From Paractinoplanes ovalisporus (lineage in GTDB: Bacteria > Actinomycetota > Actinomycetes > Mycobacteriales > Micromonosporaceae): a stretch of DNA of 64,000 nt. Where the stretch lies: positions 1-64,000 of the forward strand of contig NZ_JAENHP010000028.1 of NCBI RefSeq assembly GCF_016834655.1, read 5' to 3'. Under the pieces are notes generated by a model. The model searched no databases, had not been told where the DNA came from, and saw only the letters and a program-made list of their open reading frames with translations. Positions 49,941 to 58,563 of the stretch are shown here, piece after piece; within the stretch, counting starts at the first letter, position 1, and the number at the start of each line of letters is the position of its first letter. A program made the position numbers and the translations under genes.

Positions 49941-50912
49941 TCAGTACACGTACGGCCAGGCCGAGGACGTCCAGCCCAGCAGGTTGATGCCGAGGCGCGC
50001 GTCGCCCGCGTTCGTGTAGTAGTGGTAGACCAGCACGTCGGCGTCGGTGTCACCGAACACGGCCGGGTGCCCGGGGCCGTGGATGCTGTCGTGACCGGCC
50101 AGGATCTCCGTACCGCCGCCGGCCGTCATCGCCACGCCGGCCTGATCGACGTACGGGCCGGTGATGCTCCTCGATCGTCCGACCATGATCCGGTAGGTGC
50201 TGGACGCACCGCGGCAGCAGAAGTCGAACGCAACGAACAGGTAGTAGTAGCCGCCGTGGGCGTAGATGAACGGCGCCTCGACCGATTTGCTGTTCACGAA
50301 TCGCTCGGCCAGGTTGACCATGCTGCTGTCGGCGCGCTTGCCGGTGCTCGGGTTGAGCTTGACCATCTTGATGCCGCTCCAGAACGAGCCGAAGCTGAGC
50401 CACCACTCCCCCGACGCGGTGACGGTCAGGTTGGGGTCGATGGCGTTCCAGTTGCTCGAGGTGGTGCTCTCGATGACCAGGCCCTGGTTGGTCCACGATC
50501 CGGCGGCGCCGGTGGTGCTGGTGGCCAGGAAGATCGCCGACTTGCTGGAGCCGAACGACGAGGCCGAGTAATACATGACGTACTTGCCGCCCCGGTACGA
50601 GATGTCGGGCGCCCACAGGTTGGCGTCGCCGTTGGTGTACGGATTGGCCCACGAGGTGCCGTTCGGGAAGGCGCGCCCGGCGTCGGCGAACGCGATCCGG
50701 TTCGTGGACGTCTTGAGCGTGATCCCGGCGCCGGTCGTGGCCATCAGGTAGCCGCCGGTGGGGCGTTTCACGATCGTCGGGTCGTGGGCGCCGGTCGAGC
50801 CGGTGACCGTGCCCGGGTTCGGATAGGTGGCGGCGTCGGCCGCGCCGACCCCGTAGACGGCGGCCGTCACAGCCAGCAGAACGGTGGCGCCACCGAGGAG
50901 GAATTTACGCAT
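49941..50912 (-). CDS. Secreted GH43 endo-arabinanase-like glycosidase
   Basis: An exported five-bladed beta-propeller enzyme of about 323 residues. A signal peptide (MRKFLLGGATVLLAVTAAVY, then GVGAADAATY) precedes the mature domain. GH43 catalytic positions are Asp in STGAHDPTIVK, Asp in WNAIDPNLTV, and Glu in NSKSVEAPFIY; WAPDISYRGGKYVMYYSASS is typical of alpha-L-arabinanases. It would cut arabinan side chains of pectin outside the cell, fitting the arabinose operon at 56-64 kb. No carbohydrate-binding module is fused. Confidence 0.9.
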   Translation of the reverse strand: MRKFLLGGATVLLAVTAAVYGVGAADAATYPNPGTVTGSTGAHDPTIVKRPTGGYLMATTGAGITLKTSTNRIAFADAGRAFPNGTSWANPYTNGDANLWAPDISYRGGKYVMYYSASSFGSSKSAIFLATSTTGAAGSWTNQGLVIESTTSSNWNAIDPNLTVTASGEWWLSFGSFWSGIKMVKLNPSTGKRADSSMVNLAERFVNSKSVEAPFIYAHGGYYYLFVAFDFCCRGASSTYRIMVGRSRSITGPYVDQAGVAMTAGGGTEILAGHDSIHGPGHPAVFGDTDADVLVYHYYTNAGDARLGINLLGWTSSAWPYVY

Positions 50913-51011
50913 ACCTATGAGTGGCCCGCCCGGCGTCAAAGGTTGCCCGTCGGAGCCGGGTGGGCTCGTCGAGCGGGTCCATGAGGGGTCTTCGTCCTCT
51001 AAGTTGATCAC

Positions 51012-51782
51012 GTGAATCTCGAGACCGCGGCGGACACCGCCGCGCGGGCCTGGCTCGACGCTGTCCGCATGCTTGCCGGGACCCAGCACAACGGGTTCTT
51101 CCGCCGGACGCCCGGGGGCACGGCCGAGCTGATCACCGGGGCGCCCTTTCCGGCGCTGAACGGCGTCGCCGCGATCAGCCGGAAGCCGTCGGCCGAGGAG
51201 ATCTCGGAGTTCTCCGACTCGCCACGGCTTCGGGAGGTGCCCTGGACCATTCACGTACGGGGTGACGCGATCGAACCCGAGGTGGTGGCCGTCGCCGACG
51301 ATCATGGGCTGGCCAAACGTCTCGCCCTGCCGCTCATGGTCCGCGAGCTCACCGAGGAGGACGCCGCCGAGGTGCCGGGGGCGCGGCGGATCTCGGCCGC
51401 CGACGGTCTCGCCTATCAGCGCACGATGGCGGCCGGCTTCGAGGCCCCGGAACCGCTGTTCGCGATCTTCGCCGACCCGGCCGTGATCGACATGGCGTCC
51501 GGGCGGGCCTACCTGGTCGAGGTCGACGGCGTTCCGGTCGCCACCGCGTTCGGGCTGATCGCCGGGGACGTGGTGGGCGTCTTCAACATCGCGGTGCCGC
51601 CCGCGTTCCGCCGCAAGGGCTACGGGCGGCGGGCGACCGCGGCCGTGCTGCGGGACGCGTATCGGGACGGCGTGCGGACGGCTTTCCTGCACTCGAGCGT
51701 GCCGGGGATGCCGCTCTATCTCGACATGGGCTTCCAGGTCGCCGAGAACTGGTCGGTGTTCTCCGCGAACCCCGCTACTTGA
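51012..51782 (+). CDS. GNAT-family N-acetyltransferase
   Basis: A 256-residue protein whose C-terminal half is a GCN5-related acetyltransferase: AYLVEVDGVPVATAFGLIAG, GVFNIAVPPAFRRKGYGRRATAAVL (acetyl-CoA loop RKGYGRR) and LHSSVPGMPLYLDMGFQVAE. The N-terminal ~130 residues are a second, degenerate GNAT-like half. Substrate unknown. It starts at GTG and its end overlaps the convergent MASE1-like gene by 8 nt. Confidence 0.88.
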   Translation: MNLETAADTAARAWLDAVRMLAGTQHNGFFRRTPGGTAELITGAPFPALNGVAAISRKPSAEEISEFSDSPRLREVPWTIHVRGDAIEPEVVAVADDHGLAKRLALPLMVRELTEEDAAEVPGARRISAADGLAYQRTMAAGFEAPEPLFAIFADPAVIDMASGRAYLVEVDGVPVATAFGLIAGDVVGVFNIAVPPAFRRKGYGRRATAAVLRDAYRDGVRTAFLHSSVPGMPLYLDMGFQVAENWSVFSANPAT

Positions 51783-52362
51783 CGACGGTCAGGCCGCGAC
51801 GAGCCGGAGGGTCGGCGGGAGCGGTGCGGGACCGAACGAGCTTCCGTACGCCCCGCACCACCAGAACCGCGAGCACCACCGCCGTGGCGTCCCGGACGAA
51901 GACGTACCCGGCCTCGCCGAAGCCCAGCTCGGTGTTGATGACCTTGTGCAGCACGGCCCCGGAGAGGGCGGCCACACCCGCGGCCGCGGCCAAGCGGGCC
52001 AGCGTCGGCCCGAGGCGGCGGAACCGGTCGCCGTGGCCCAGCCAGTAGCCGGGCAGCCAGCGGTCGAACAGCCACGCGAACAGCAGCGCCGGGACCACCT
52101 GCGGCACCGCCTGCACGAACGAGTGCAGCAGGCCGCCGCCGTTGCCCGGAGCGAGCACGGCCAGGACGCTGAGCGCGATGACGTCGAGGTTCCGCCGGCC
52201 GTAACGCCCCTGGGCGACCAGCCACAGCGCGCCGGCGACGGCGGCCGGCCAGAGGACGCGGACGCCCGAACCGGACTCGGCCGTGGCGAGCCCGGCGACC
52301 GTGGCCGCCAGGTAGAGGGCGCCGAAGCCGGCAGTGCGCAGCGCGTATCGGGACAGGCTCAC
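51775..52362 (-). CDS. Free-standing MASE1-like integral membrane protein
   Basis: A 195-residue membrane protein with about five or six hydrophobic segments. The start (MSLSRYALRTAGFGALYLAA, then VRVLWPAAVAGALWLVAQGRYGRR) resembles the MASE1 sensor domain found in front of GGDEF or histidine-kinase modules. LLFAWLFDRWLPGYWLGHGD is also in that style. It ends RTAPADPPARRGLTVVK with no output domain, and nothing fusable follows. It may be a degenerate sensor or a stand-alone membrane receptor. The MASE1 call is by eye. Confidence 0.6.
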   Translation of the reverse strand: MSLSRYALRTAGFGALYLAATVAGLATAESGSGVRVLWPAAVAGALWLVAQGRYGRRNLDVIALSVLAVLAPGNGGGLLHSFVQAVPQVVPALLFAWLFDRWLPGYWLGHGDRFRRLGPTLARLAAAAGVAALSGAVLHKVINTELGFGEAGYVFVRDATAVVLAVLVVRGVRKLVRSRTAPADPPARRGLTVVK

Positions 52363-52433
52363 CGTGCACCTCGGGGGGTAGGTGCGGACAGGGGACCCGT
52401 CTTATCGGCGCGCCGGCCTCGGGCTTGAGGAAC

Positions 52434-52916
52434 TTAGTCCCGTACGCCGGAACCGCTCTTGACCGGCTCCCGGCGCTGCACCGTCGGCTTGGTGCGCGCG
52501 GCCTCGCATTCCTCGTTCGCGATCGCGATGAAGCGCCGCTCCTTGCGGTTGCCCTTCGACGACCAGGCGCTGCCGACGCGGCGCCACCAGGACCGGGCCT
52601 CGGCGTTGGCGAACAGGTCCTCGAGGTTGAAGCGCAGGGCCTTCTCGTCGAGCTTGCCGATGTGCCAGAGCGTGTTCCAGTGCGCCATCCACAGGCTCAT
52701 GCCGATCGCGGTCTTGCGCTCGTCGGACGGGGGCCGGTCGGTGGCGTTGTAGTCCAGCTCGGGGTGGTCGAGCATCAGCTTGATCAGCTCGAAGTGGCGC
52801 TCGCGGACGTCGACCGCCTGCGCGGTGCGCGCCTGTTGCTGCTGCACCACGATGGCGATCGCGACGGCGAGGAGGGCGGCAATCGACACGACAGTTGGTA
52901 GATCGGTCATCATCAC
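52434..52916 (-). CDS. DUF6082 family protein
   Basis: A 160-residue protein with one N-terminal membrane helix (MMMTDLPTVVSIAALLAVAIAIVV) and a cytoplasmic helical domain: RERHFELIKLMLDHPELDYN, WMAHWNTLWHIGKLDEKALR and LFANAEARSWWRRVGSAW. This pattern is the actinomycete-specific DUF6082 family of unknown function. It is probably monocistronic. A weak GGAAACAGAG lies upstream of the start. Confidence 0.78.
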   Translation of the reverse strand: MMMTDLPTVVSIAALLAVAIAIVVQQQQARTAQAVDVRERHFELIKLMLDHPELDYNATDRPPSDERKTAIGMSLWMAHWNTLWHIGKLDEKALRFNLEDLFANAEARSWWRRVGSAWSSKGNRKERRFIAIANEECEAARTKPTVQRREPVKSGSGVRD

Positions 52917-52981
52917 TCTCTGTTTCCTTCTTGCGCCGCTCCGACCTGGTCAGGGGGCCGTCGGCGGGCGGGCGCGGGCGA

Positions 52982-53206
52982 TCAGGGCGCGTGGTTTCCC
53001 GTAGCTCTCACGTGGACGAATACGTCGACAACGCAGTCTGGCACCGGGAGTACGTCAGCAGTTGCGATGTATTCCGTACCGGACAGAGTCGTGTTCCCGT
53101 CGCTCGCTCGGAGTATTGTCATGGCGGCCGGCATGTGCATGCGCAGGTCACCATGCATAGGCCTCCGTGCGTAGGACCATTCGTCCATGCGCCCAGCCTT
53201 GCCCAT
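52982..53206 (-). CDS. Small hypothetical ORF (74 aa), uncertain
   Basis: A 74-residue frame from ATG at 53206 on the same strand as the DUF6082 gene, ending 66 nt before it. The product (MGKAGRMDEWSYARRPMHGD, later LRMHMPAAMTILRASDGN and VVDVFVHVRATGN) has a plausible non-shadow composition with less Arg/Pro than random frames here. I recognise no family and see only a weak ribosome-binding site. It could be a small conserved protein or noise. Confidence 0.3.
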   Translation of the reverse strand: MGKAGRMDEWSYARRPMHGDLRMHMPAAMTILRASDGNTTLSGTEYIATADVLPVPDCVVDVFVHVRATGNHAP

Positions 53207-53245
53207 TGCGGAGATCCACGTACCTTCTGTCACCGTGACCGCCGA

Positions 53246-53273
53246 TAACGGCGAACGGCAGCATTCGCCGTTA
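53246..53273. promoter_or_regulatory. Perfect 10-bp inverted repeat
   Basis: TAACGGCGAA-CGGCAGCA-TTCGCCGTTA forms a perfect 10-bp stem with an 8-nt spacer within the 384-bp gap 53207-53590. It could be a hairpin or an operator in a divergent promoter region serving the small ORF and the HTH-less LacI-like gene. The rest of the gap shows nothing recognisable. Confidence 0.6.
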
Positions 53274-53590
53274 CCCGGCAAAACGGTCACGACTCGGCCG
53301 AGATCAGGATCAGCTCGCGACCCGTTCGCAAGCCTGTGTCGGCAACCCGACCCGCGGTGGGAGCCTCGCCGGCCCGGCGCCTCGGGGCACCGCGCGCAGT
53401 CTTCGCCGGGTCGTTTCGGCCCATATGCGTGCTGAGTTTGGCAAGGGATCGAGCCTAATTTGTCGGCCTGATTCGATCCCCGTACATGGATGTAACAAGG
53501 GCGTAACGGAGGCTTGACCGGGCCGGACCGCACCAAGCATGTTTGCGTTCACCAACGACTCGTGGGACTCCTCCGCAAAGGACGCACAGC

Positions 53591-54436
53591 ATGCCGACCC
53601 GTCCTGCGCCGACCCGTTCCCCTGTCATCGGCGTGGTCGCGCAAAACACGACTCTGTACGGCCCGGCCAGCATGGTGCAGGCGATCGGCGACGCCAGCCT
53701 CGACGTCGACCTGCCCGTCACCATCGGGCACGTCTCCGGCTTCGACGCCGTCGCCGCGTCCCGTCGCCTCGTGCGGCGGATCACCGGCCAGGGCATCGCC
53801 GGCCTGATCGTGATCGCTCCCGTCGACGCGGCCGCCGGGATGCTCGAGGCCGTGCCCGCCGACCTGCCGGTGGTGACGGTGGACGGCCCGCCCGGCTGCC
53901 CCACCCCGAACGTGTCGGTCGACCAGCACGCGGGCGGCGTCCTGGCCACACGGCACCTGCTGGCGAACGGCCACCGTACGGTCTGGCACGTGGCCGGCCC
54001 CGAGCAGTGGCACGGCAGCCGGGCCCGTGAGGCCGGTTGGCGGGCGGCCCTGGCCGAGGCCGGCGTGCCTGCCCCGCCCACGGTCCGCGCCGACTGGTCG
54101 GCCGCGTCCGGCTACCGCTGCGGACGCCTGCTGGCCTCGAACCCCGCCTGCACGGCCGTCTTCGCCGCCAACGACGACATAGCCCTGGGCGTGATGAGGG
54201 CGATGACCGAGAGCGGCCGCCGCATCCCCGAGGACGTGAGCGTGGTCGGCTTCGACGACGTCCCCGAGGCCGGCTACACCTATCCCGGCCTGACCACCGT
54301 GCGCCAGGAGTTCGCCGAGGTCGGCCGCCAGGCGTTGCGCCTGCTGCTCGACCAACTCGACACGGGCCTCCACACCACCGAGTCCGTACGCCTCGACCCG
54401 GTCCTGATGCCCCGCGGAACCGTAGCCCGCGGCTAG
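53591..54436 (+). CDS. LacI-type sensor protein lacking the HTH domain
   Basis: A protein of about 281 residues that is a complete LacI-family effector domain: SPVIGVVAQNTTLYGPASMV at the start, GVLATRHLLANGHRTVWHVA, TAVFAANDDIALGVMRAMTE and DVSVVGFDDVPEAGYTYPGL. The ~55-residue HTH/hinge module is absent, and none of the three upstream plus-strand frames shows an HTH. AAAGGA before ATG 53591 suggests it is translated. It may be a degenerate regulator, a free cytoplasmic sugar receptor, or a dominant-negative partner for other LacI proteins. Its stop shares CTAG with the convergent next gene. Confidence 0.85.
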   Translation: MPTRPAPTRSPVIGVVAQNTTLYGPASMVQAIGDASLDVDLPVTIGHVSGFDAVAASRRLVRRITGQGIAGLIVIAPVDAAAGMLEAVPADLPVVTVDGPPGCPTPNVSVDQHAGGVLATRHLLANGHRTVWHVAGPEQWHGSRAREAGWRAALAEAGVPAPPTVRADWSAASGYRCGRLLASNPACTAVFAANDDIALGVMRAMTESGRRIPEDVSVVGFDDVPEAGYTYPGLTTVRQEFAEVGRQALRLLLDQLDTGLHTTESVRLDPVLMPRGTVARG

Positions 54437-55320
54437 GGCTTGTTGTCGAGGATGAAGCCGACGATCTCGGGGACGTTGCTCGGGCCGTAGGTAACGGCGA
54501 TGTCCAGGGAACCGTCGTCGTTCAGGTTCTGGGCGGGTCTCGCGCAACCGTTCAGCGGCAGGATCCGCATCTTGCGGGTCAGGCGGCAGGATTTGTCGAA
54601 CGTCAGGCCGACGTCGATCCTCCGGGCGTCGGCCCGTTTGCGGGTGATGCTCATTTCGTCCTTGCCGCCGGCCAGTAGTTCGCGATACATCCCCGGCCAT
54701 TTCCACACGACGAGCACGTTCATCGTCTGGCCTGCGCTCAGAGGCTGGTCGAGGCACAGATACATGACCAGCGCTTGTTCGCGCGGCAGCCATACCGTCG
54801 CGACGTCGTACTGGACGCCGACCTCGATGTTTCCCTGCTTCTGGGAGAAGTCGTAGGCGTCGACCCGCAGATGCCGGCGCTGGTAGTCGCTCACGTGCCC
54901 GGCCGTCTGCGTCTGGCCGACCCAGATCACCCGCAGCGTCGCCCCGGGATTGACGCGCAACGTGCGCCACTGCTTGATGACGGTGTCGCCGTTGCGGGAG
55001 ACCGTTGTCTCCTCACGCCAGCGTTCCCAGACGTACGAGGCGGTGGTCGCCTCCAGGTAGATCGTGTCGGTCAGGCGCATGACCGCCCGGTCGAGCCCGG
55101 CGCGCAACCGGCGCTCACGCCGCACCTGGGCACCCAGTGCGACGATCACGACCAGGCACGTCGAGAAAGCGGCGACCACGCCGATGAACGCGGCGAAACG
55201 CGCGCCGACGACCAGTCCGAAAGCGACGAAAATCGGCACGACCGCAAACGGTGTGGTGGCCACTTTCCACAGCCCGAAACGCGCGACGAGCCGTTCGACG
55301 AGAAGCCCGAAATCGTGCAT
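54433..55320 (-). CDS. Membrane-anchored protein of unknown function
   Basis: A protein of about 295 residues with two adjacent N-terminal hydrophobic helices (KVATTPFAVVPIFVAFGLVV and AAFIGVVAAFSTCLVVIVAL) and a large soluble part. The latter is beta-rich with YVWERWREETTVSRNGDTVI, HLRVDAYDFSQKQGNIEVGV and GMYRELLAGGKDEMS. I do not recognise a family. A single-gene unit; ATG at 55320 has TGGAG upstream, with a GTG 18 nt earlier as alternative. Confidence 0.75.
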   Translation of the reverse strand: MHDFGLLVERLVARFGLWKVATTPFAVVPIFVAFGLVVGARFAAFIGVVAAFSTCLVVIVALGAQVRRERRLRAGLDRAVMRLTDTIYLEATTASYVWERWREETTVSRNGDTVIKQWRTLRVNPGATLRVIWVGQTQTAGHVSDYQRRHLRVDAYDFSQKQGNIEVGVQYDVATVWLPREQALVMYLCLDQPLSAGQTMNVLVVWKWPGMYRELLAGGKDEMSITRKRADARRIDVGLTFDKSCRLTRKMRILPLNGCARPAQNLNDDGSLDIAVTYGPSNVPEIVGFILDNKP

Positions 55321-55534
55321 GGCGCCAGCGCTCCACATTGTCGAATCACGGGTGGACAGCCGTTCTCGCGAAAGGCAGCCCGATGTGCGATTCCCCGTTC
55401 ATCGCCGATGAGTGGCCTTTTCAAGACCCGCGCTCACAGTTGCACTGTGACAGGCGTCCGCAATGTGGATCACGCACGGTCGGCGGATGTCGGTCATCAA
55501 TCGAAAGCGGGGACGCAGCACGTAGAGTGGCGGG

Positions 55535-56413
55535 GTGGACGAGCAGTGGCTGCTCGAGGGCGACCCGGCGGTCCGGTGGCGGGTGCTGCGGGACCTGATC
55601 GGCGCGTCCGACGAAGCGGTTCGCGCCGAGCGGGCCCGCGTCGCCGCCGAAGGGTGGGGCGCCCGGCTGCTCAAAGAGCAGAACGCCGAGGGCGGGTGGG
55701 GTGAGGGTGACTACTCCCCCAAGTGGACCTCGACGACCTACACGCTCCTGCGTCTGATCTGGCTCGGGCTGCTGCCGGGGCATCCGGCCGCTCTCCAGGG
55801 ATGTGAACGGCTCTGGGAATGGCGATCGCGGTGGCGGTCGCCGGAAACGTGCGTCGCGGCGATCCTGGTCCGGGTCACGTGCGATTCCGGCTATCCCGCG
55901 GGTGGCCTCGACGCGCTCGTCGCGCATCTGATCGAGCGGCAGCAGAAGGACGGCGGGTGGAATTGCCAGAGCAAGGGCGGCGAGGACCGCCACGGCTCGT
56001 TCCACACCTCGGTCCTCACGCTGGAGGCCCTGGAGGCGTACGCGGGAAGGGGCGGCCCGATCGGCACGGGCGCGGCCGCCGCACGGGGACGCGAGTTCTT
56101 TCTCGAACACCGGCTCTACCAGTCACACCGCACCGGCGAGGTCGCCATTCCGGCCAGTCTGCGCTTCCCCGCGTTTCCCGAGTGGCATTTTGACGTGCTG
56201 CGGGGGCTCGAATACTTCCGGGCCTGCGGCGTGCGCGACGAAAGGCTCGGTGACGCCGTCGACATCGTCCGGAGCCGGCGCACGAAACAAGGCCGGTGGT
56301 CGACGTATTCGCCGTACGCGGGAAAGCAGTTCTTCGCTCTGGAACCGCCCGGCCCGAGCCGCTGGAACACGACCCGGGCCCGCGCGATCCTGAAATGGTG
56401 GGAAAGCCCCTGA
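55535..56413 (+). CDS. Terpene-cyclase-fold (prenyltransferase/squalene-oxidase repeat) protein
   Basis: A 292-residue alpha-toroid protein. Repeats of the QW-like type are visible: AEGGWGEGDYSPKWTSTTYT, RQQKDGGWNCQSKGGEDRHG and the C-terminal TKQGRWSTYSPYAGKQFF. It lacks the DxDD catalytic motif of squalene-hopene cyclases and is half their length, so a true cyclase is unlikely; similar stand-alone proteins are common in actinobacteria with unknown role. GTG start at 55535. It converges on araA with 6 nt between stops. Confidence 0.8.
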   Translation: MDEQWLLEGDPAVRWRVLRDLIGASDEAVRAERARVAAEGWGARLLKEQNAEGGWGEGDYSPKWTSTTYTLLRLIWLGLLPGHPAALQGCERLWEWRSRWRSPETCVAAILVRVTCDSGYPAGGLDALVAHLIERQQKDGGWNCQSKGGEDRHGSFHTSVLTLEALEAYAGRGGPIGTGAAAARGREFFLEHRLYQSHRTGEVAIPASLRFPAFPEWHFDVLRGLEYFRACGVRDERLGDAVDIVRSRRTKQGRWSTYSPYAGKQFFALEPPGPSRWNTTRARAILKWWESP

Positions 56414-56419
56414 GAGCGC

Positions 56420-57895
56420 CTAGAAACCGCGGGCCAGCCGGTAGTAGGCCTGGTTCCAGCGCACCTCCTTGGCGAACTGGCGGATGGACGTGTTGCCGTC
56501 GATCACGAGCAGTTCGGTCGCCAGCATCTCGGCCAGGTCGGTCAACTCCTCGGTGCCCACCGCCGACGACAGCACCGTGTGGTGCGGGCCGCCCGCGGTC
56601 AGCCAGGCCTCGGTCGAGGTCGAGAAGTCGGGCGCCGGCTTCCACACCGCCCGCGCCACCGGTAGCTTCGGCAGCGGCTCGGACGGGGGCACGACCTCGA
56701 TCTCGTTGGCGACCAGGCGGAACCGCTCCCCCATGTCGGTCAGGCCGACCACCACGGCCGGGCCCGGCGCGGCGTCGAACACCATGCGGACCGGGTCCTC
56801 GCGGCCGCCGATGCCCAACGGGTGGATCTCGAGGCGGGGCTGGCCGGCCGCGATCGACGGGCACACCTCGAGCATGTGCGCGCCGAGGATGCGTTCGTCG
56901 CCGGGCGTGAGGTCGTACGTGTAATCCTCCATGAACGACGTGCCGCCGGGCGCCATCGCCTTGAGCGTGTGCAGCAGCACCGACGTCTTCCAGTCGCCCT
57001 CACCGCCGAAGCCGTAGCCGTCGGCCATCAGGCGCTGCACCGCCAGCCCGGGCAACTGCCGCAGCCCGCCGAGGTCCTCGAAGTTCGTGGTGAACGCCTG
57101 GAAACCGCCCGCCTCGAGGAAGCCGCGCAGGCCGAGTTCGATCCTCGCCGCGTACCGGAGGGAATCGTGCCGGTCGCCCTTCAACGCGTCGGCCACCTGG
57201 TAGAGGTCGTGGTACTCGCCGACCAGCTTGTCGATGTCGGCATCACCGATCTGGTCGACCACGGCGACCAGATCGTTGACCCCGTACGTGTTCACGGAGA
57301 CCCCGAACCGCAGCTGGGCCTCGACCTTGTCGCCCTCGGTGACCGCGACGTCCCGCATGTTGTCGCCGAACCGGGCCAGCTTCAGCGACCGCATGGCCGC
57401 ATAGCCGCGGGCGGCCCGCACCCACGTGTTGATGCGGGCGGTGACCCGCGGGTCGGAGACGTGCCCGGCCACGGTCTTGCGGGCGACGCCGAGCCGGGCC
57501 TCGATGTAGCCGAACTCGCGGTCGCCGTGGGCGGCCTGGTTCAGGTTCATGAAGTCCATGTCGATCGACGCCCAGGGCAGCTCGACGTTGGCCTGGGTGT
57601 GCAGGTGCAGCAGCGGGGTGCGCAGCGCGTCGAGGCCGCTGATCCACATCTTGGCCGGCGAGAACGTGTGCATCCAGGCGATGACACCGATGACCCGGTC
57701 GTCGTCGTTCGCCTGCCGCGCCGTCGTCAGGATGTCGGCCGCGGAAGTGAGCACCGGCTTCCAGACGATCTTGACGTCGAGCGTAGCACCCAACTCCCGC
57801 GCGATTTGTCCGGATTGTGCGGCAACCTGATCAAGGGTCTCGGGTCCGTACAGCCCCTGACTACCGGTCAGGAACCAGACCTCGTACTCGCTCAT
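56420..57895 (-). CDS. araA: L-arabinose isomerase
   Basis: Converts L-arabinose to L-ribulose in the cytoplasm (Mn-dependent, hexameric in characterised members). The 491-residue product opens EYEVWFLTGSQGLYGPETLD, the AraA signature, followed by VIGVIAWMHTFSPAKMWISG, DFMNLNQAAHGDREFGYIEA and GDWKTSVLLHTLKAMAPGG with the active-site glutamate regions. Length is usual. Its ATG overlaps the araD stop by 1 nt (TAATG). Last gene of the arabinose operon. Confidence 0.97.
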   Translation of the reverse strand: MSEYEVWFLTGSQGLYGPETLDQVAAQSGQIARELGATLDVKIVWKPVLTSAADILTTARQANDDDRVIGVIAWMHTFSPAKMWISGLDALRTPLLHLHTQANVELPWASIDMDFMNLNQAAHGDREFGYIEARLGVARKTVAGHVSDPRVTARINTWVRAARGYAAMRSLKLARFGDNMRDVAVTEGDKVEAQLRFGVSVNTYGVNDLVAVVDQIGDADIDKLVGEYHDLYQVADALKGDRHDSLRYAARIELGLRGFLEAGGFQAFTTNFEDLGGLRQLPGLAVQRLMADGYGFGGEGDWKTSVLLHTLKAMAPGGTSFMEDYTYDLTPGDERILGAHMLEVCPSIAAGQPRLEIHPLGIGGREDPVRMVFDAAPGPAVVVGLTDMGERFRLVANEIEVVPPSEPLPKLPVARAVWKPAPDFSTSTEAWLTAGGPHHTVLSSAVGTEELTDLAEMLATELLVIDGNTSIRQFAKEVRWNQAYYRLARGF

Positions 57896-58563
57896 TACTG
57901 TCCCTCCATCAGGGGTTGGCCGTAGACGTTCTGGTACCGGTCGAACAGGCTGTCCACGGCGGTGGCGGGCAGCCGGTCGACGGGACCGAGCTGCCGGGCC
58001 AGGTGCAGGGTGCGTGCGACGTCCTCGCACATGACCGCGGCCTTCACGGCGGCCTTCGCCGTGGGGCCGATCGTGAACGGGCCGTGCTGGCGCATGAGAA
58101 CCGCCGGCGAACGGGACCCGCGAAGCGTTTCGACGATGCCGCGGCCGATGTCGTCGCTGCCGATCAACGCGAACGGCCCGATCGGGATGTCACCGCCGAA
58201 TTCATCGGCCATCGCGGTGATCGAGCACGGGATCGGCTCACCCCGGGCGGCCCAGGCGGTCGCGTACGGGCTGTGGGTGTGCACCACCCCGTTGACCTCG
58301 GGCATGTGCCGATAGACGTACGCGTGGGAAGCGGTGTCGCTGGACGGCGAGTGCTCGCCGTCGACCAGGTTGCCGTCGAGGTCGCAGACCACCATCGACT
58401 TGGCGGTGAGTGAGTCGTACTCGACGCCGGACGGTTTGATGACCAGAAGATCCTTCCCCGGTACGCGGGCCGACACGTTCCCGGCCGTCCAGGTGACCAG
58501 GCCCCACCGGGTCAGGTGCCGGTGCAGGTCGCACACCTCGGCGCGGATGTCCTCGATGCTCAC
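57895..58563 (-). CDS. araD: L-ribulose-5-phosphate 4-epimerase
   Basis: Epimerises L-ribulose 5-phosphate to D-xylulose 5-phosphate. The product of 222 residues carries GLVTWTAGNVSARVP (phosphate loop), IKPSGVEYDSL, HSPSSDTASHAYVYRHMPEV (Asp/Ser and zinc-side residues), VVHTHSPYATAWAA (zinc His-x-His) and LMRQHGPFTIG (third zinc His). GTG at 58563 overlaps the araB stop as GTGA. Slightly shorter than E. coli AraD (231) but complete. Confidence 0.96.
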   Translation of the reverse strand: MSIEDIRAEVCDLHRHLTRWGLVTWTAGNVSARVPGKDLLVIKPSGVEYDSLTAKSMVVCDLDGNLVDGEHSPSSDTASHAYVYRHMPEVNGVVHTHSPYATAWAARGEPIPCSITAMADEFGGDIPIGPFALIGSDDIGRGIVETLRGSRSPAVLMRQHGPFTIGPTAKAAVKAAVMCEDVARTLHLARQLGPVDRLPATAVDSLFDRYQNVYGQPLMEGQ

